Below are positions 16,314-26,699 of a DNA stretch of 64,000 nt, one piece after another. Location of the stretch: NCBI RefSeq assembly GCF_023278565.1, contig NC_064676.1, positions 6,882,001-6,946,000 of the forward strand. The letters run 5' to 3'. The translations under genes were made by a program, and so were the position numbers. Positions within the stretch are counted from its first letter, which is position 1, and every line of letters starts with the position of its first letter. The notes under the pieces were generated by a model. It saw only the letters and a program-made list of their open reading frames with translations, was not told where the DNA came from and searched no databases. Origin of the DNA: Colletotrichum lupini (Eukaryota; Ascomycota; Sordariomycetes; Glomerellales; Glomerellaceae).

Positions 16314-17477
16314 TCAACTCCTGGCACTTGACTGAAATTGAGGGCAGAAAGGGTAGTCGATGTATCCAGTTGGCAGCTTTGGGGTATAAAAGTACGTCCG
16401 CTCGTACTTGTCCAGCTCAATACCCTCCTTGATGCGGAAGACGAGATCGGGATTTGAGATAAAGTACCGCCCAAAGACAACAGCAACATCGTACTTCTTG
16501 TACGTTTCGTCCACAGCTGCCTTTGCAGACTGGGCATTCAGCCCACCAGCAAGCAAGACTGGGCTCGCGTTGTCCCAGAGCTCAATCAACCAGCGCAGCG
16601 TCCGCTGTCCACCACAGTCGGTGTCATCATTACCGCTAATCCGAGCTTCAATGAGATGGAGATACGCAAGCCCCAGAGACTTCAGTTGCTTGACCAAGTA
16701 TTCAAAGGTCGGGTCTGGGTCGTCCATGAGCATGCCCTGAAAATCACTGTACGGACTGAGACGAACGGCCACCCTATCGGCGCCGACGGCATTGACGACA
16801 GCCTTTGTCACTTCGATATGGAACCGAGCACGCTTCTCGATGCTGCCGCCCCAGCCGTCGGTTCGCTTATTGCAGGTATCTTGGAGGAACTGGTCTGGGA
16901 GATACCCATTGGCGCCGTGGATCTCCACCCCGTCGAAGCCGGCTTCGAGAGCCTTGCGCGCGGCGGTCGCATAGTCCTCGATGACTTGCTGTATGTCGCT
17001 TTCGCTCATTTCCAGAGGGGTAGCAGCGCCGCCGGCTACGGGCATCGCACTTGAAGACTCGAGATGTAGCCCGAGGGATTCGAGGACTTCAGCTCTGCCA
17101 CCCCGACCGAGGTGCCAGAGTTGGCAGTAGATGAACGAGCCCTTGGCGTGCACGGCATCTGTGACCTTCTTCCAGCCTGCAATATGCGCTTCATTCCAGA
17201 TGCCAGGGACGTTATGGCGCCCAGCGGTGCGGTACGAGATGAGGGTTCCCTCAGAGATGAGCAGAGTCCCCGGTACGCAGCCTCTCTGGGCATAATACTC
17301 TGCCCTCAAAGGTCAGACAGTGAACGAGGTGAGAGACGACGGGGCTGTATGCTGACCCTCCATCATTGGAGTCGGTGTCCATTCATCGTCTGCGCGGTAC
17401 CTTGTCAGCGGCGCCAGGGCTAGTCGGTTAGAGAGCTGGGAAGGCCCTATATTCAACGGGGTGAATAGCTTTGACAT
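16314..17477 (-). CDS. Old yellow enzyme family NADH:flavin oxidoreductase
   Basis: An FMN-dependent TIM-barrel ene-reductase of 368 aa that uses NAD(P)H to reduce activated C=C bonds. Exons are 17477-17357 and 17299-16314, with an intron from GTCAGC to GGGCAG that joins MMEEYYAQRG. Family marks in order: LFTPLNIGPSQLSNRLALAPLTRYRAD at the start, LLISEGT, WKKVTDAVHAKGSFIYCQLWHLGR with the flavin-contacting Gln, GFDGVEIHGANGYLPDQFLQ with the substrate-binding His-Gly-Ala-Asn, TDGWGGSIEKRARF, VAVRLSPYSDF, and VVFGRYFISNPDLV near the end. It is divergent from the DHA2 exporter at 18452, which would suit a detoxification or secondary-metabolite role. The specific substrate is unknown. Confidence 0.92.
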
Positions 17478-18451
17478 GACTAGCTGATGTAGATGAAATC
17501 GACTAGATGCAGTTAAAGTTTTGAAGCTATCATGACAAGTCAAAATAAGGTAGATGCGATGGAAGAGTCTAAAATCAAAGACGTAGCAGTATCCCGTCAT
17601 CGACACCTTCGCTAGCGCAATTAATCCCCGTCCATTCTCTCTGACACCCATGCCGATGAAAGCCGCATCAGCTTCCGCGCCTTGCTCGCCCATCACAATC
17701 ATCAACATCATCTCCAGCAGCCTTCAGCAGAGTTGAATCCTCATCGACACCGACACGAAGGGATTATTTTCACAACGCTGGCCTTACTGTGGCCCACATG
17801 AGCCCAGCGCACACCCGGGAGAACATCCGGGGCCTAGAAGACTGGAAGGCCTTTCAGAAACAGAACACAGCCGACACTGCGGATGCGTATCGGCACAAAA
17901 CGTGCCGACAAAGAAAGTCGGACGTGCGATCGGCGACGACGGCCACCCAATCCTCGCCTGCCCCTGTGCCGACATATCCAGGGTGGATCGCCCACATTTG
18001 AGCCAGAATGGGAGAGTCGTTGAGGATTCCTGGTGAACGGATCAATTGCGATTGACGCAATGGACTCCCGGCAGGCAAGTCATTTCGTCGGGTGCGTCCG
18101 ATGCTAACCCCAGATCCTCCCGGGGAAGTGAAAACCGGCGATTCGGCACCGAAGTTTGGGAGACCCGTCTAGAGTTGTGACTTCGTCGACATTTCTTGGA
18201 CTGTATTTCGAGCCAAGACCTTTTCTTAGGGATTTCACAACCTACAGACCAAGGTTGAGGTTATCAAGATGAAGGAAGATGCACCCATCACCGAAACCAA
18301 GCAAATCTCATAAACGCAATCATCACAACAGATCCTACGCTCGCCTTCACCCTCCAGCGACGAAGATGTCATCAACCAAGCAGTTTCGGTCGGGCACCCC
18401 CAACCCAAAGACGACATAGACGCAGAAAGCATAGGCGGCCAACGCAACACA
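17478..18451. promoter_or_regulatory. Shared intergenic region of a divergent enzyme/exporter pair
   Basis: A 974-bp region between the start of the OYE gene (minus) and the start of the DHA2 MFS gene (plus). The small frames inside have no domain. Its position makes it a candidate bidirectional promoter. No specific operator is identified with confidence. Confidence 0.45.
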
Positions 18452-20097
18452 ATGTCCCGCAAGCGCATGCTCCTCGCCTTCTCCGCCCTCTCCGTCTGCC
18501 TCTTCGTCTCCTTCATCGATCAGACCAGCGTCTCGACCGCCGTGCCCGCCATCGCGGAGGACCTCGACACGGGAACGGCCACCTCGTGGATCGGGACATC
18601 CTTTCTGATCGCGTCGACGGCGTTCCAGCTCATCAATGGGCGGTTGTCTGATATATTTGGCCGAAAGAATTTGTTGATGATTTGTTTGGTGTTGATGGCT
18701 GTTGGGGATGTGCTTTGTGGGTTTTCGAGGACGAAGGAGCAGCTTTTTGCGTTTCGGGCTGTTGCTGGGATTGGAGGGGGTGGGATTAATAGTATTGTTA
18801 TGATTATTGTGAGTGATATCACGACGTTGGAGAATCGGGGGAAATATCAGGGCAAGTTCAAAGTCTTGATCTCTTTCACTAATTTTGACTGGAACTAACA
18901 CTCAACTCAGGTGTTCTAGGCGCCGTCCTCGCCCTCGCAAACGGTGTCGGCCCTTTTGTAGGCGGCGCAGTTGTTCAAGAATCGACATGGCGATGGGTCT
19001 TCTGGATGGTCCCCATCATCAGTGCCCCGGCCGCCGTCACGATCCTCTTCTGCCTCCCGTTGAAGCACCGACCCGGAAACTACAGAGAAAAGGTTAAGAA
19101 AATTGACTACGGCGGCATCGCGCTCAACATGGCCTCGACGCTGCTTCTGCTCATCCCACTATCTGGAGGCGGCGTGACGTACCCTTGGTCCTCACCATTC
19201 GTTATCGCTGGAGTCGTTGTGGGCGCTGTGTTGGCCGTCCTCTTTGTGCTCTACGAGTGGAAGCTGGCGAAGCTCCCCATCATGCCTTTGCGATTGTACC
19301 AGGCGCCGCACTGCAGTGCGTTATTTGGGCAGACGTTCCTCATGGGCCAGGCGTACTTTGGTAACTTGTTTTACCTACCTATATACTTCCAGTCTATTCT
19401 CAACTATGAGCCCCTTGTTTCCGGGGCGCTGATCCTCCCCGTCATCATCACGACTTCGGGGCTGTCTATACTGTCTGGGCAGTACATGCTGCGAGTGGGA
19501 CGCTACATGCCCTGCATCCTCGCAGGATTCTTCCTCTGGACGCTGGGGAATGGTCTCACGATCCTCTTTGACCGCGATACAGGCCTAGGAAAGATGGTCC
19601 CGATCCTCGTGGTCATGGGCGCGGGGATAGGCTTGACGTTGCAGCCTACGCTGGTGGGCATGTATGCCAACTCCCGCGCTGAAGACCGGGCCGTCACGAC
19701 AGGGTTGCGAAACTTCATCCGGACTATTGGAGGCGCGTTCGGGCTCGTGATTTCGGGAGTCATACTCTCCAACACGCTGAGACGGGATCTTCACGGGAAA
19801 GACTTTGTTTCCGATGCGGTGATTGCGGAGCTTACTTCGTCGACATATACCTTAGACCAAAAGGGGTTTTCGGACGCGGAGAAGACCGTGATTTTGGAGG
19901 CGTATATGAAGGGTTTGCATTACATTTTTGTGTATTATGTCATTTGCTCTGGGCTGAGCCTGGTGTTGACCCTTGGGGTTGGAAATACGGGATTGAAGGC
20001 GAAGAAGCCGGCGCCGTCTGAGGAGGCTTCGGAGGGTCCGAAGGAGGTGTCGGGAAATGCTCCGATGACTGATCAAGGGAAGGCGAGTGGGAGTTAG
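18452..20097 (+). CDS. DHA2-family MFS multidrug/toxin exporter (14 TMS)
   Basis: A proton-driven exporter of 528 aa in the plasma or vacuolar membrane. Exons are 18452-18851 and 18911-20097. The first helix reads LLAFSALSVCLFVSFIDQTSVSTAVPAIAEDL, the DHA2 opening, then WIGTSFLIASTAFQLINGRLSDIFGRK (motif A) and FRAVAGIGGGGINSIVMIIVSDI. After the intron comes GVLGAVLALANGVGPFVGGA (motif C-like) and WRWVFWMVPI. The intron donor is GCAAGT, not GT: reading it as a GC-AG intron with a CTAAC branch site restores KYQ-GVLGAVL, whereas no GT donor does. The start is the first ATG of the frame; the open frame extends about 40 codons upstream without an ATG, so an upstream exon is conceivable. The divergent OYE neighbour suggests detoxification or metabolite export. 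Confidence 0.9.
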
Positions 20098-20667
20098 TAG
20101 CTTGGATGAGTTGGTGACGATACACTTGCATGCAGCATAAGGCACTCAAAAGAACATGACAACGGATAAGCATAGCATGAGTGGCAAATGATGAACTTAC
20201 TAAGGTCATGAAAAATGTCACAGAGAATCGTGTTGAGCAGACTTCTCACATTACAACAAGCTCAAGGTTTCTCATAGAGTTCCTTAGGTTGCGGATATCC
20301 GATTGACCTGCCGAGCATCTCATCGCGGAGCAGCGGAAGCCAGCCCGACTCCCATCCCGCAACTCAATGCCAAACTTGCCATCTACGCCTTTCAAGCTAT
20401 CCCCGGTCAAGGCTCCGGTCAGAGATAGGCCTGGGCATTACATCAATATGCATCCTCTCATGCCCCTCGATCAATCTTGTTTTCAAGAGCATCTCCACAG
20501 CCAACGATACCCCGTCCAGAACCCCGCGCCTTATCACCACCCCTGGGTCGACAAAAATCTCCGAAGTACTCCAACGGTTCGATGTCATCCGATGGAGGGG
20601 GAACATTCCTGTTGAATGTAACGCCTCCAACAGCTTGCATTCTTGCCCCCTCCAGACCCCGAGATGC

Positions 20668-20690
20668 GTGTGTGTGTGTGTGTGTGTGTG
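20668..20690. repeat. GT dinucleotide microsatellite
   Basis: An uninterrupted alternation of G and T, about 11.5 units, in a non-coding stretch. Likely variable in length between strains. Confidence 0.9.
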
Positions 20691-20701
20691 CGACGGCAAT
20701 G

Positions 20702-20795
20702 TGATAACGCGCTGCACGCTGCATCGAGCTGGGGAATGAAGGCATCAGCTCTGATAGGGAGAAAGCGTCTTGCTCAGTGCAGATAGCCGTGATAA
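20702..20795 (+). promoter_or_regulatory. Cluster of four HGATAR (AreA/Nit2-type) sites
   Basis: TGATAA at 20702-20707, TGATAG at 20752-20757, AGATAG at 20781-20786 and TGATAA at 20790-20795 all lie on the plus strand, 236-329 bp before the ATG of the allantoinase-like gene. HGATAR is the known target of fungal nitrogen-catabolite GATA activators. Four in 94 bp is well above chance for this composition, but binding is inferred. Confidence 0.55.
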
Positions 20796-21030
20796 TCCGC
20801 CACCAATTGCGGACTGGGTCGCCCGATGGACGATTGGCCGGTTGATTCTGGCCGATCGCCGTCTTGGTCTTGCTATTTGAACGGTTGACTAGGTAAGGTC
20901 GTTGACTCGAGATATGGACGGCGTGTCACTCAATATTTGCACCCTTTCCCCTGCCATTGACATATTCTTGAAGCATCACTGAATTCCAAGAGTCTAGTCG
21001 TCCAACCTGACTTAAAAGTCACCCTCCATC

Positions 21031-22107
21031 ATGCCGGAAGCATACCACGCCCACCCAGACTATGGCTACCCGCGCGACTTCAAGGGTTACGGCGAGAAAG
21101 GTCTTGCTTGCCCATGGCCCAACGACGCCAAGATTGCAGTCTCCTTCGTCATCAACTATGAAGAGGTTCGCCTTCTTAGTCCTAGCCCTCCCTAATCTCA
21201 GGCGGACAGGCATAAAGAGGTACAACAGCTAACATGAGTACACCTACGACAGGGCGGCGAACGGTCAGTTCTAGCAGGCGACGGCGTCTCGGAAACCAAC
21301 CTCCGCGAGAACCCCATGGGCCCCGCAAAGTACAACGAGCGCAACTACAGCGTTGAGTCAGAATACGAATACGGCTCCCGCGCGGGCTTCTGGCGCCTCT
21401 TCCGCCTCTTCAACTCCCGCAAGATGAAGTTCACCCTCTACGCCGTCGCTCAGGCCGTCGAGGAGCAGCCCGAGGTCGCGACACGGTGCGTGGAAGAGGG
21501 TCACGATGTGGCCTCGCACGCCTACCGCTGGATCGACTACCATGACGTGCCGATTGAAACGGAGAAGGAGTACATCCGAAAGTGTATCACTTCGCTCAAA
21601 AGTTTGACGGGGTATGCGCCCAAAGGGTGGTACTACGGTCGCAACTCGCCGCACTCGAGGACACTTGTGCCGCAGGTGTATGAAGAGATGGGAGAGGATC
21701 TTGTGTGGGCGAGTGATACATATGCCGACGACGTGCCGTACTGGATTGATTTGCCCACTGAGCGGGAGAAGGCTGATCCAAAGGGGTGTCTGATGGTGCC
21801 CTACAGCTATGACTGTAATGACTTCAAGTTCCACGTCACGGGTTCTGGGTTCCGCGATCCGCAAGGGTTCTACACGCATTTAAAGAACGCCTTTGATGTG
21901 TTGTATGAGGAGGGTCAGGAGGGGATGCCCAAGATGATGACGATTGGGCTGCATTGTCGTATTGTTGGTCGGCCGGGGAGACTGGCTGCGCTGAGGGACT
22001 TTGTGGATTACATTGCGAAGAAGGAGGGCATTTGGGTTGCTACGAGGACGGAGATTGCAGAGGCGTTTAAGGCCAAGTATCCCTATAAGAAGGGTCAGCT
22101 AGCATAG
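21031..22107 (+). CDS. PuuE-type polysaccharide-deacetylase-fold hydrolase (allantoinase-like)
   Basis: A 329-aa NodB-fold hydrolase. Exons are 21031-21165 and 21253-22107 (intron GTTCGC..GACAG with a GCTAAC branch). Family marks: PEAYHAHPDYGYPRDFKGYG, VSFVINYEEGGERSVLAGDG, EYGSRAGFWRLFRLF, FTLYAVAQAVE, GHDVASHAYRWIDYH, KGWYYGRNSPHSRTLV, WASDTYADDVPYW, MVPYSYDCNDFKF and MTIGLHCRIVGRPGRLAAL. These follow the layout of bacterial PuuE, a cofactor-independent allantoinase, and related cyclic-imide hydrolases more closely than chitin deacetylases. It probably opens a cyclic ureide or imide ring in the cytosol. It has no signal peptide. The nearby Fur-type permease, amidase and activator, and the GATA sites upstream, support a nitrogen-scavenging role. 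The exact substrate is unproven. Confidence 0.85.
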
Positions 22108-22358
22108 AACCGTGATGGATCAGGTTGATGGTATCGATAGGGTATGTGTATATTGACGATTCATGAAAGCTTTTTCGACACTTTTCGTTTCCTTTGTATT
22201 GAATCTGTCTTCTAGACCGCTCCACCACCTCCCTTCTCCTCAACTTGCTCCTCAACAGTCTAAGAATTGGCTAGTGACATATTTTCAGGTACGAGAACAT
22301 GCTGAGTTTATGAATAGGACAGCCCAAAAAGTTGTGAATTCGAGTTGGAGCAAAAGAA

Positions 22359-22453
22359 TGATCAGTGGGAGGCTTGAACTCCCGACCTTGGCATTACTCA
22401 ACATATCTGGTGAAATATTAGTACCACGCTCTAACCAACTGAGCTAACCGACC
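22359..22453 (-). tRNA. tRNA-Ile (anticodon AAU) with intron
   Basis: Read on the minus strand, the 5' acceptor GGTCGGT (22453 downward) pairs with ACTGATC, with discriminator A at 22359. The D arm is GCTC..GAGC. The anticodon stem TGGTA/TGCCA closes a loop CTAATA.A with anticodon AAT. The T arm is GGGAG-TTCAAGC-CTCCC. A 21-nt intron (TTTCACC..GAGTA) sits one base 3' of the anticodon, the canonical nuclear position. Mature length is 74 nt before CCA addition. All four stems pair, with only G-T wobbles. It lies between two genes of the putative ureide cluster but is presumably unrelated to it. Confidence 0.93.
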
Positions 22454-23107
22454 CGCTGGTGATGACTAATCGGCCGATGGAAAATTGGAGGCTATTCGCA
22501 ACTTGTGGATCAGAAGGCTAGGGCGAGCGTGCATGAGAATAGCCCCAACAGGAGACGAGTATGCCTGGTATTTACTTCCAGTTGCAAAGTTGTGGTAAAA
22601 AGAGCAACCCAATCATAGATGAAGGAAGATAACTCTCCAGCTTGATTAATTCATGGGAAATTTGTGAAGAGAGACGTCGACAACCGCAAAAGGTCGACAC
22701 GCTTCCCGAGCCTTAAGGTGAGGCTGAGTGACGCCGAACGTCACATATGCCATGGATCCTTACTTTCTACCTGCACTTCCGTGCTCCTCTGCTTGCAAGA
22801 TGTACTCAGATCTAACTAAGCTACTAGATAGGTATGGCGGAGTAGAGCAGTCGAGTAATCTAAGCCTCGTGAACTCCGGCGAAGACATGACGAGGTTGGA
22901 CGAGTCTTAGAACTTCAACCGCTAGTATCACAGATCCTAAGAGCCAAATCAAACAATCAATTGCAACTCTGCGAAGATGTGCAGCAAGTTGAAGAATGCA
23001 GACGCTTGTGTCAAGGAGATCGCGCACGTAAGCAAGTATCAGCGTAACCTATTGATGAAGCTTCCACAATGAGATTTCAGAACCGAGGTAGGTATTCAGC
23101 TCACCAT
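22454..23107. other. Intergenic region
   Basis: About 650 bp between the tRNA and the 3' end of the Zn2Cys6 activator gene. Apart from the expected tRNA upstream sequence nothing is recognised; short frames (for example 22728-22910) have no support. Confidence 0.6.
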
Positions 23108-25771
23108 TCACAACTCGACAAAGCCCAAGTCAGATTCCATCAAGCCTAAGTAAGCCCCTTGCTCAAGCTCTTTTGTGAATTCCAACTCAAGTTCAAAACC
23201 ATGACTTTTGCCGTGCGGTCTGTCTCCTCCATCAATTTTCTTCGGGCTGTGGGTAGATTTGAGGTCAGGCTGCACCATTTCGTTGAACATCCTCCAACCC
23301 TGCCAACCGCCCGGTGCTTCTTCATCTACCTCCATAAATGCCTCTTTCACGGCGTCGGAAATAGCATGGGCCATGGATGACTTTTCCCCGGTCTCGCTGC
23401 TCCGTTCAATAGCCACGTGTACTTCTTGTGCAGTTGTCGACGGCGACATCAATCGGTCGCCTACTGGATTCGCTTCCAAGTCCACATCTAGAGGCTGTGA
23501 TCCCCCACCAGGACCTGCTACCGGGCTAACAATTGTCTTGAACAGACTCCCTGAGAGGGCATCAAAGATGTCACGATACTTCACCGCACCGTGAAACTTC
23601 TCACCGAAGATGGTGAGGGATTGAGAGCACGCCCTCGTGGCTTCAAGCGTGTCATACGAGAAGAGAGCATGTTCCCGCCATAAACAGTATACAAGCGTCA
23701 AGCCGGCAATGAAACATGAATGCAATGCCATCATGGTGTAGCTTAGCGTCTTCTGCTGGTTTAGTCGCTTGTATGCTCTGCAAACGCAGGCGGCGGATCG
23801 AGCGGTGGTGAGGAATCTCGAGTCAGAGGTGTGAAGTACTGGAAGGAAAACAGTGTAGAGCGATAGAACCGACTTGTGGTACTGCCTAAGCTCCCGATTA
23901 GCATTCGGTGTCATGGCCCAGATTAGAATGGCATAAACACTCACAAGATGAAGAAATCTCTCGAGTCATGATAAGCGCTTTCTGGGTCGTACATCCAGCT
24001 TATTGCTCCGGCGCCTTTTGTCGGATGATGGGGGACTGTCCTCACCCATTCATCGAGTTCGGCTCTAATTTGTCCCATTTTGGTCTCAAGTCCCGCTCGT
24101 TCTTCTGAAGAAACCGAAAAAATGTCCTTATCAACTCGGTACACTCGGCGATGGATCTTGGACTGTATCCTTCGGAGCTTAATAATGTGTATGAAAGGCT
24201 TCACGTTTGACCAAGGCAGTCCGGGTGAATTTGATGGACTATTCAGTGCTGTCAAGTCCCAGAAATCTAAGCTATCACTTGGGAGCTACACAGCTGTCAG
24301 CATCATCCTCTCCCTCAGTAGGCTCTCCTATAACTGACCTCGGTATTTATGTCTCTGTCGGCGATGGCGAATGTACGTCCAAGTACCGCACTCGTCATAC
24401 GGTCCAAACAGTAACATGACCAGAAGACGCGCCTTCTGATCTCGAGATCGCGTAAATCGTGAGTCGAGGTGTTAGATTCCTTTCGATGGAGACCCAGCTC
24501 TATGCAGAGCGTGACAGCGTACCGCACCTGAGACCATGAGCCGGCACCGTAGGGACTTCTAGTTCCATGCACGGCGAGTAGGAGGAGAAATTGTACAGTG
24601 GCTAGATTGTGTTGTTCCAGTATGTAGTCCATCGGCTCAATGGCCGCCGTGAGATGTTTCTGACAGTGACCATGTTAGATTTGTAACGGCAAGCTTTGCC
24701 TTCAGGAAACTTTCACCTGGGGATCTACATCACAAGGCTTCTTCATCAACTGTAGGAACCTTGCGGATATGGCGTATATCAGGTGCATAATGCTTCGGTG
24801 CTGAATAGACAGGGCTCCACGGTCGTATTGCTTCTGGAATAGCTTAGTGTACAGTTTGCGATCCAGAATAGGCCATCGCGTATGAAGTCGATCAGAGAAG
24901 ACATCAAACAGCACCTCCGCTTGCTCAGGGCATGGGAACTCGGATTGGGATTCCTCCGGGCTAGAGGACACCGATACTTTGAAAGGCAACTGCGGAGTCG
25001 ATGAGAGAGCTTGACTCGTTGGCATAGCATCAAACGCAGCTTTACCGCCCGAGCTGTGAAAGATGGAAGACTGGATCATGCGCGCTATGGTTGCGCCGGA
25101 ACTTGATCCTAGGTAGAATGGCTCTGGTGCAGTGTCCGTTGTGCCAGATGCACAGAGCGACAAGTACGCAACGCCGTTGACGAGAGAGGACTGCTCATCG
25201 TCCGATAGTGAGTCTCGCGAATTTCTCCGAGGATCTTTCGTCTTGGGTTCCGGTGGTGTTGCCACGGAAGATGTCCTGACAAAGTGGTCTTCTGCGTAAT
25301 CTGGCATCCGGGCCTCGAGAAATGCGATTCTCTCTTCTAGTGCGCTGATGTACCTGAATCTCGTGTAAGTATACAATTGTACCAGCATGAAGGGAAAGAC
25401 TTGCAGCGACTTTCCGCCAGGATAGTGCGGCCTCAGTGCACGTTCGTAGACACACGACGAGTTGGACTTGACGCAAGACCTGCAACTCGGATGTGCGCCG
25501 TCGCACTTCCATGTCGTATTTAGTCAGCAAATGAACAATGGTGATCTAGCTGTCGATATCAATGACTTACACGCTGTTTCCTTCTTTTGCATCGCTTACA
25601 AGCCAAGGCCACCCTCGACTTCCGGGTCTGCGCCGCCGAGACCGGTGGGCCGGTGCGGGGACTCACGAGACGCTCCGTGTTGAAGCCGGCCGACGTGGAG
25701 TTGACCAGATCTACGGGAGATGTCTTGTCCAGCATGTTCTCGGTCTGAACATGAGCAGTCATCTCGACCAT
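23108..25771 (-). CDS. Zn2Cys6 transcription activator with fungal_trans domain
   Basis: A nuclear DNA-binding regulator of 790 aa from six exons: 25771-25571, 25505-25411, 25353-24717, 24659-24339, 24285-23945 and 23885-23108. The binuclear zinc cluster is split by intron 1: ACKRCKRRKQR then CDGAHPSCRSCVKSNSSC, a C-x2-C-x6-C-x6-C-x2-C-x6-C pattern. A linker and short coiled coil follow (YISALEERIAFLEARMP). The middle homology region includes DVFSDRLHTRWPILDRKLY, HGTRSPYGAGSWSQVRYAVTLCIELGLHRKE and RRRVFWSCYCLDRM, with LGRTFAIADRDINTELPSD. The C-terminal third is acidic and Ser-rich. Every intron has GT..AG ends and preserves frame. Met at 25771 is the first good start; another Met lies three codons on. 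It is divergent from the NCS1 permease at 26700 and is a natural candidate for the cluster-specific activator, which is inference. Confidence 0.92.
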
Positions 25772-26699
25772 TCTCCTGATTCGGCTTGCATGTATGGTCG
25801 AATACTGCAGTGAGGATACGAAGTAGGAACTTAGGAAAATTTCGAGCCGAAGTAGAATGGGCCAGGACAACGCCTGCAAGAATCCTCCGCAATCAGAATC
25901 GGGAGTGTCATTGGACACACTCATGCAAACGCAAGTATGAGATGTATGGGTCGTTAGGAATATTGAAGGATTCGGACACCGAAGCCCCCCTCCCCCGGAT
26001 AGCACGCGGCCTGCTCATGACGGGATTTTGGCCCAGAAAATTAGTCCGGTGATGGCTCGCGTCATCATCCAGCTTTACTTCTACTTCTAATTGCCTTACA
26101 ATGGTACAGACACCTTCAGAACATCCAGAAACTCATTCGTTGTTCTATCCATGGTTGCCCCTTCCACGGGAATAAGCACAAAGCAGCTAGGACTCTGCCT
26201 CCTAGCACCATGCCCTCACTCAGAACCCGAGTGATACGCAAACGTCTGTAGTTTCTTACCGATGACCGCATCTTTACCGAATTGGGATAACTATTCGGAC
26301 GTCCACCGCAGATAAGACCAACGGCCGGCCACCGCCTTATCTTGGTGGATCACACCCGAGACCAGGTCCCCGGCCTATCCATCTACATGCCAAGCACCGC
26401 TCTCCGCACATGCCATGCCGAATTCTTATCATACCCTAGTTGTAACTCATGCTTAGACAGCTCACTGGGCTCGCGTGGCGACGCACTGTCTATCGGCTGG
26501 AAAGTCGCCGACGAATGAGGAACTACAATCAGGGTTGCAATAGAGCTGATACTTGAGCACCGGGCCTCTAATATGGACGAAGGCCCTCAGTGTTGTAGAG
26601 CAAAGAAGAAAGAGGACGTGTATTTCCATGAAAACATGTCTCTTTGATGGTTGATAGGGTTCTGATAGTGCTGTTCGGTCACCACAGGTTCAACTAATT
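25772..26699. promoter_or_regulatory. Divergent promoter between activator and NCS1 permease
   Basis: A 928-bp region. It contains four GATA-type motifs within 186 bp (next entry) and GC-rich patches with CGG/CCG near 26322-26334 of the kind Zn2Cys6 proteins bind, though no site can be assigned. No gene is supported inside it. Confidence 0.45.
26310..26495. promoter_or_regulatory. GATA-type (HGATAR) site cluster upstream of the permease
   Basis: AGATAA at 26310-26315 on the plus strand, and on the minus strand AGATAA at 26337-26342, TGATAA at 26426-26431 and CGATAG at 26490-26495. They lie roughly 200-390 bp before the permease ATG. This matches nitrogen-catabolite control by an AreA/Nit2-like factor and parallels the cluster ahead of the allantoinase-like gene. 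Binding is inferred. Confidence 0.5.

Larger units (their letters stand above)
20098..21030. other. Intergenic region with microsatellite and GATA-rich promoter
   Basis: Holds the 3' flank of the exporter, a GT dinucleotide repeat at 20668-20690, and four GATA-type motifs at 20702-20795 (listed separately) ahead of the allantoinase-like gene. No gene is supported; small antisense frames only read through the repeat. Confidence 0.6.

Noticed and set aside
20397..20745. Minus-strand frames containing His-Thr repeats
   Set aside because: The repeat arises from reading through the GT microsatellite; no independent support.
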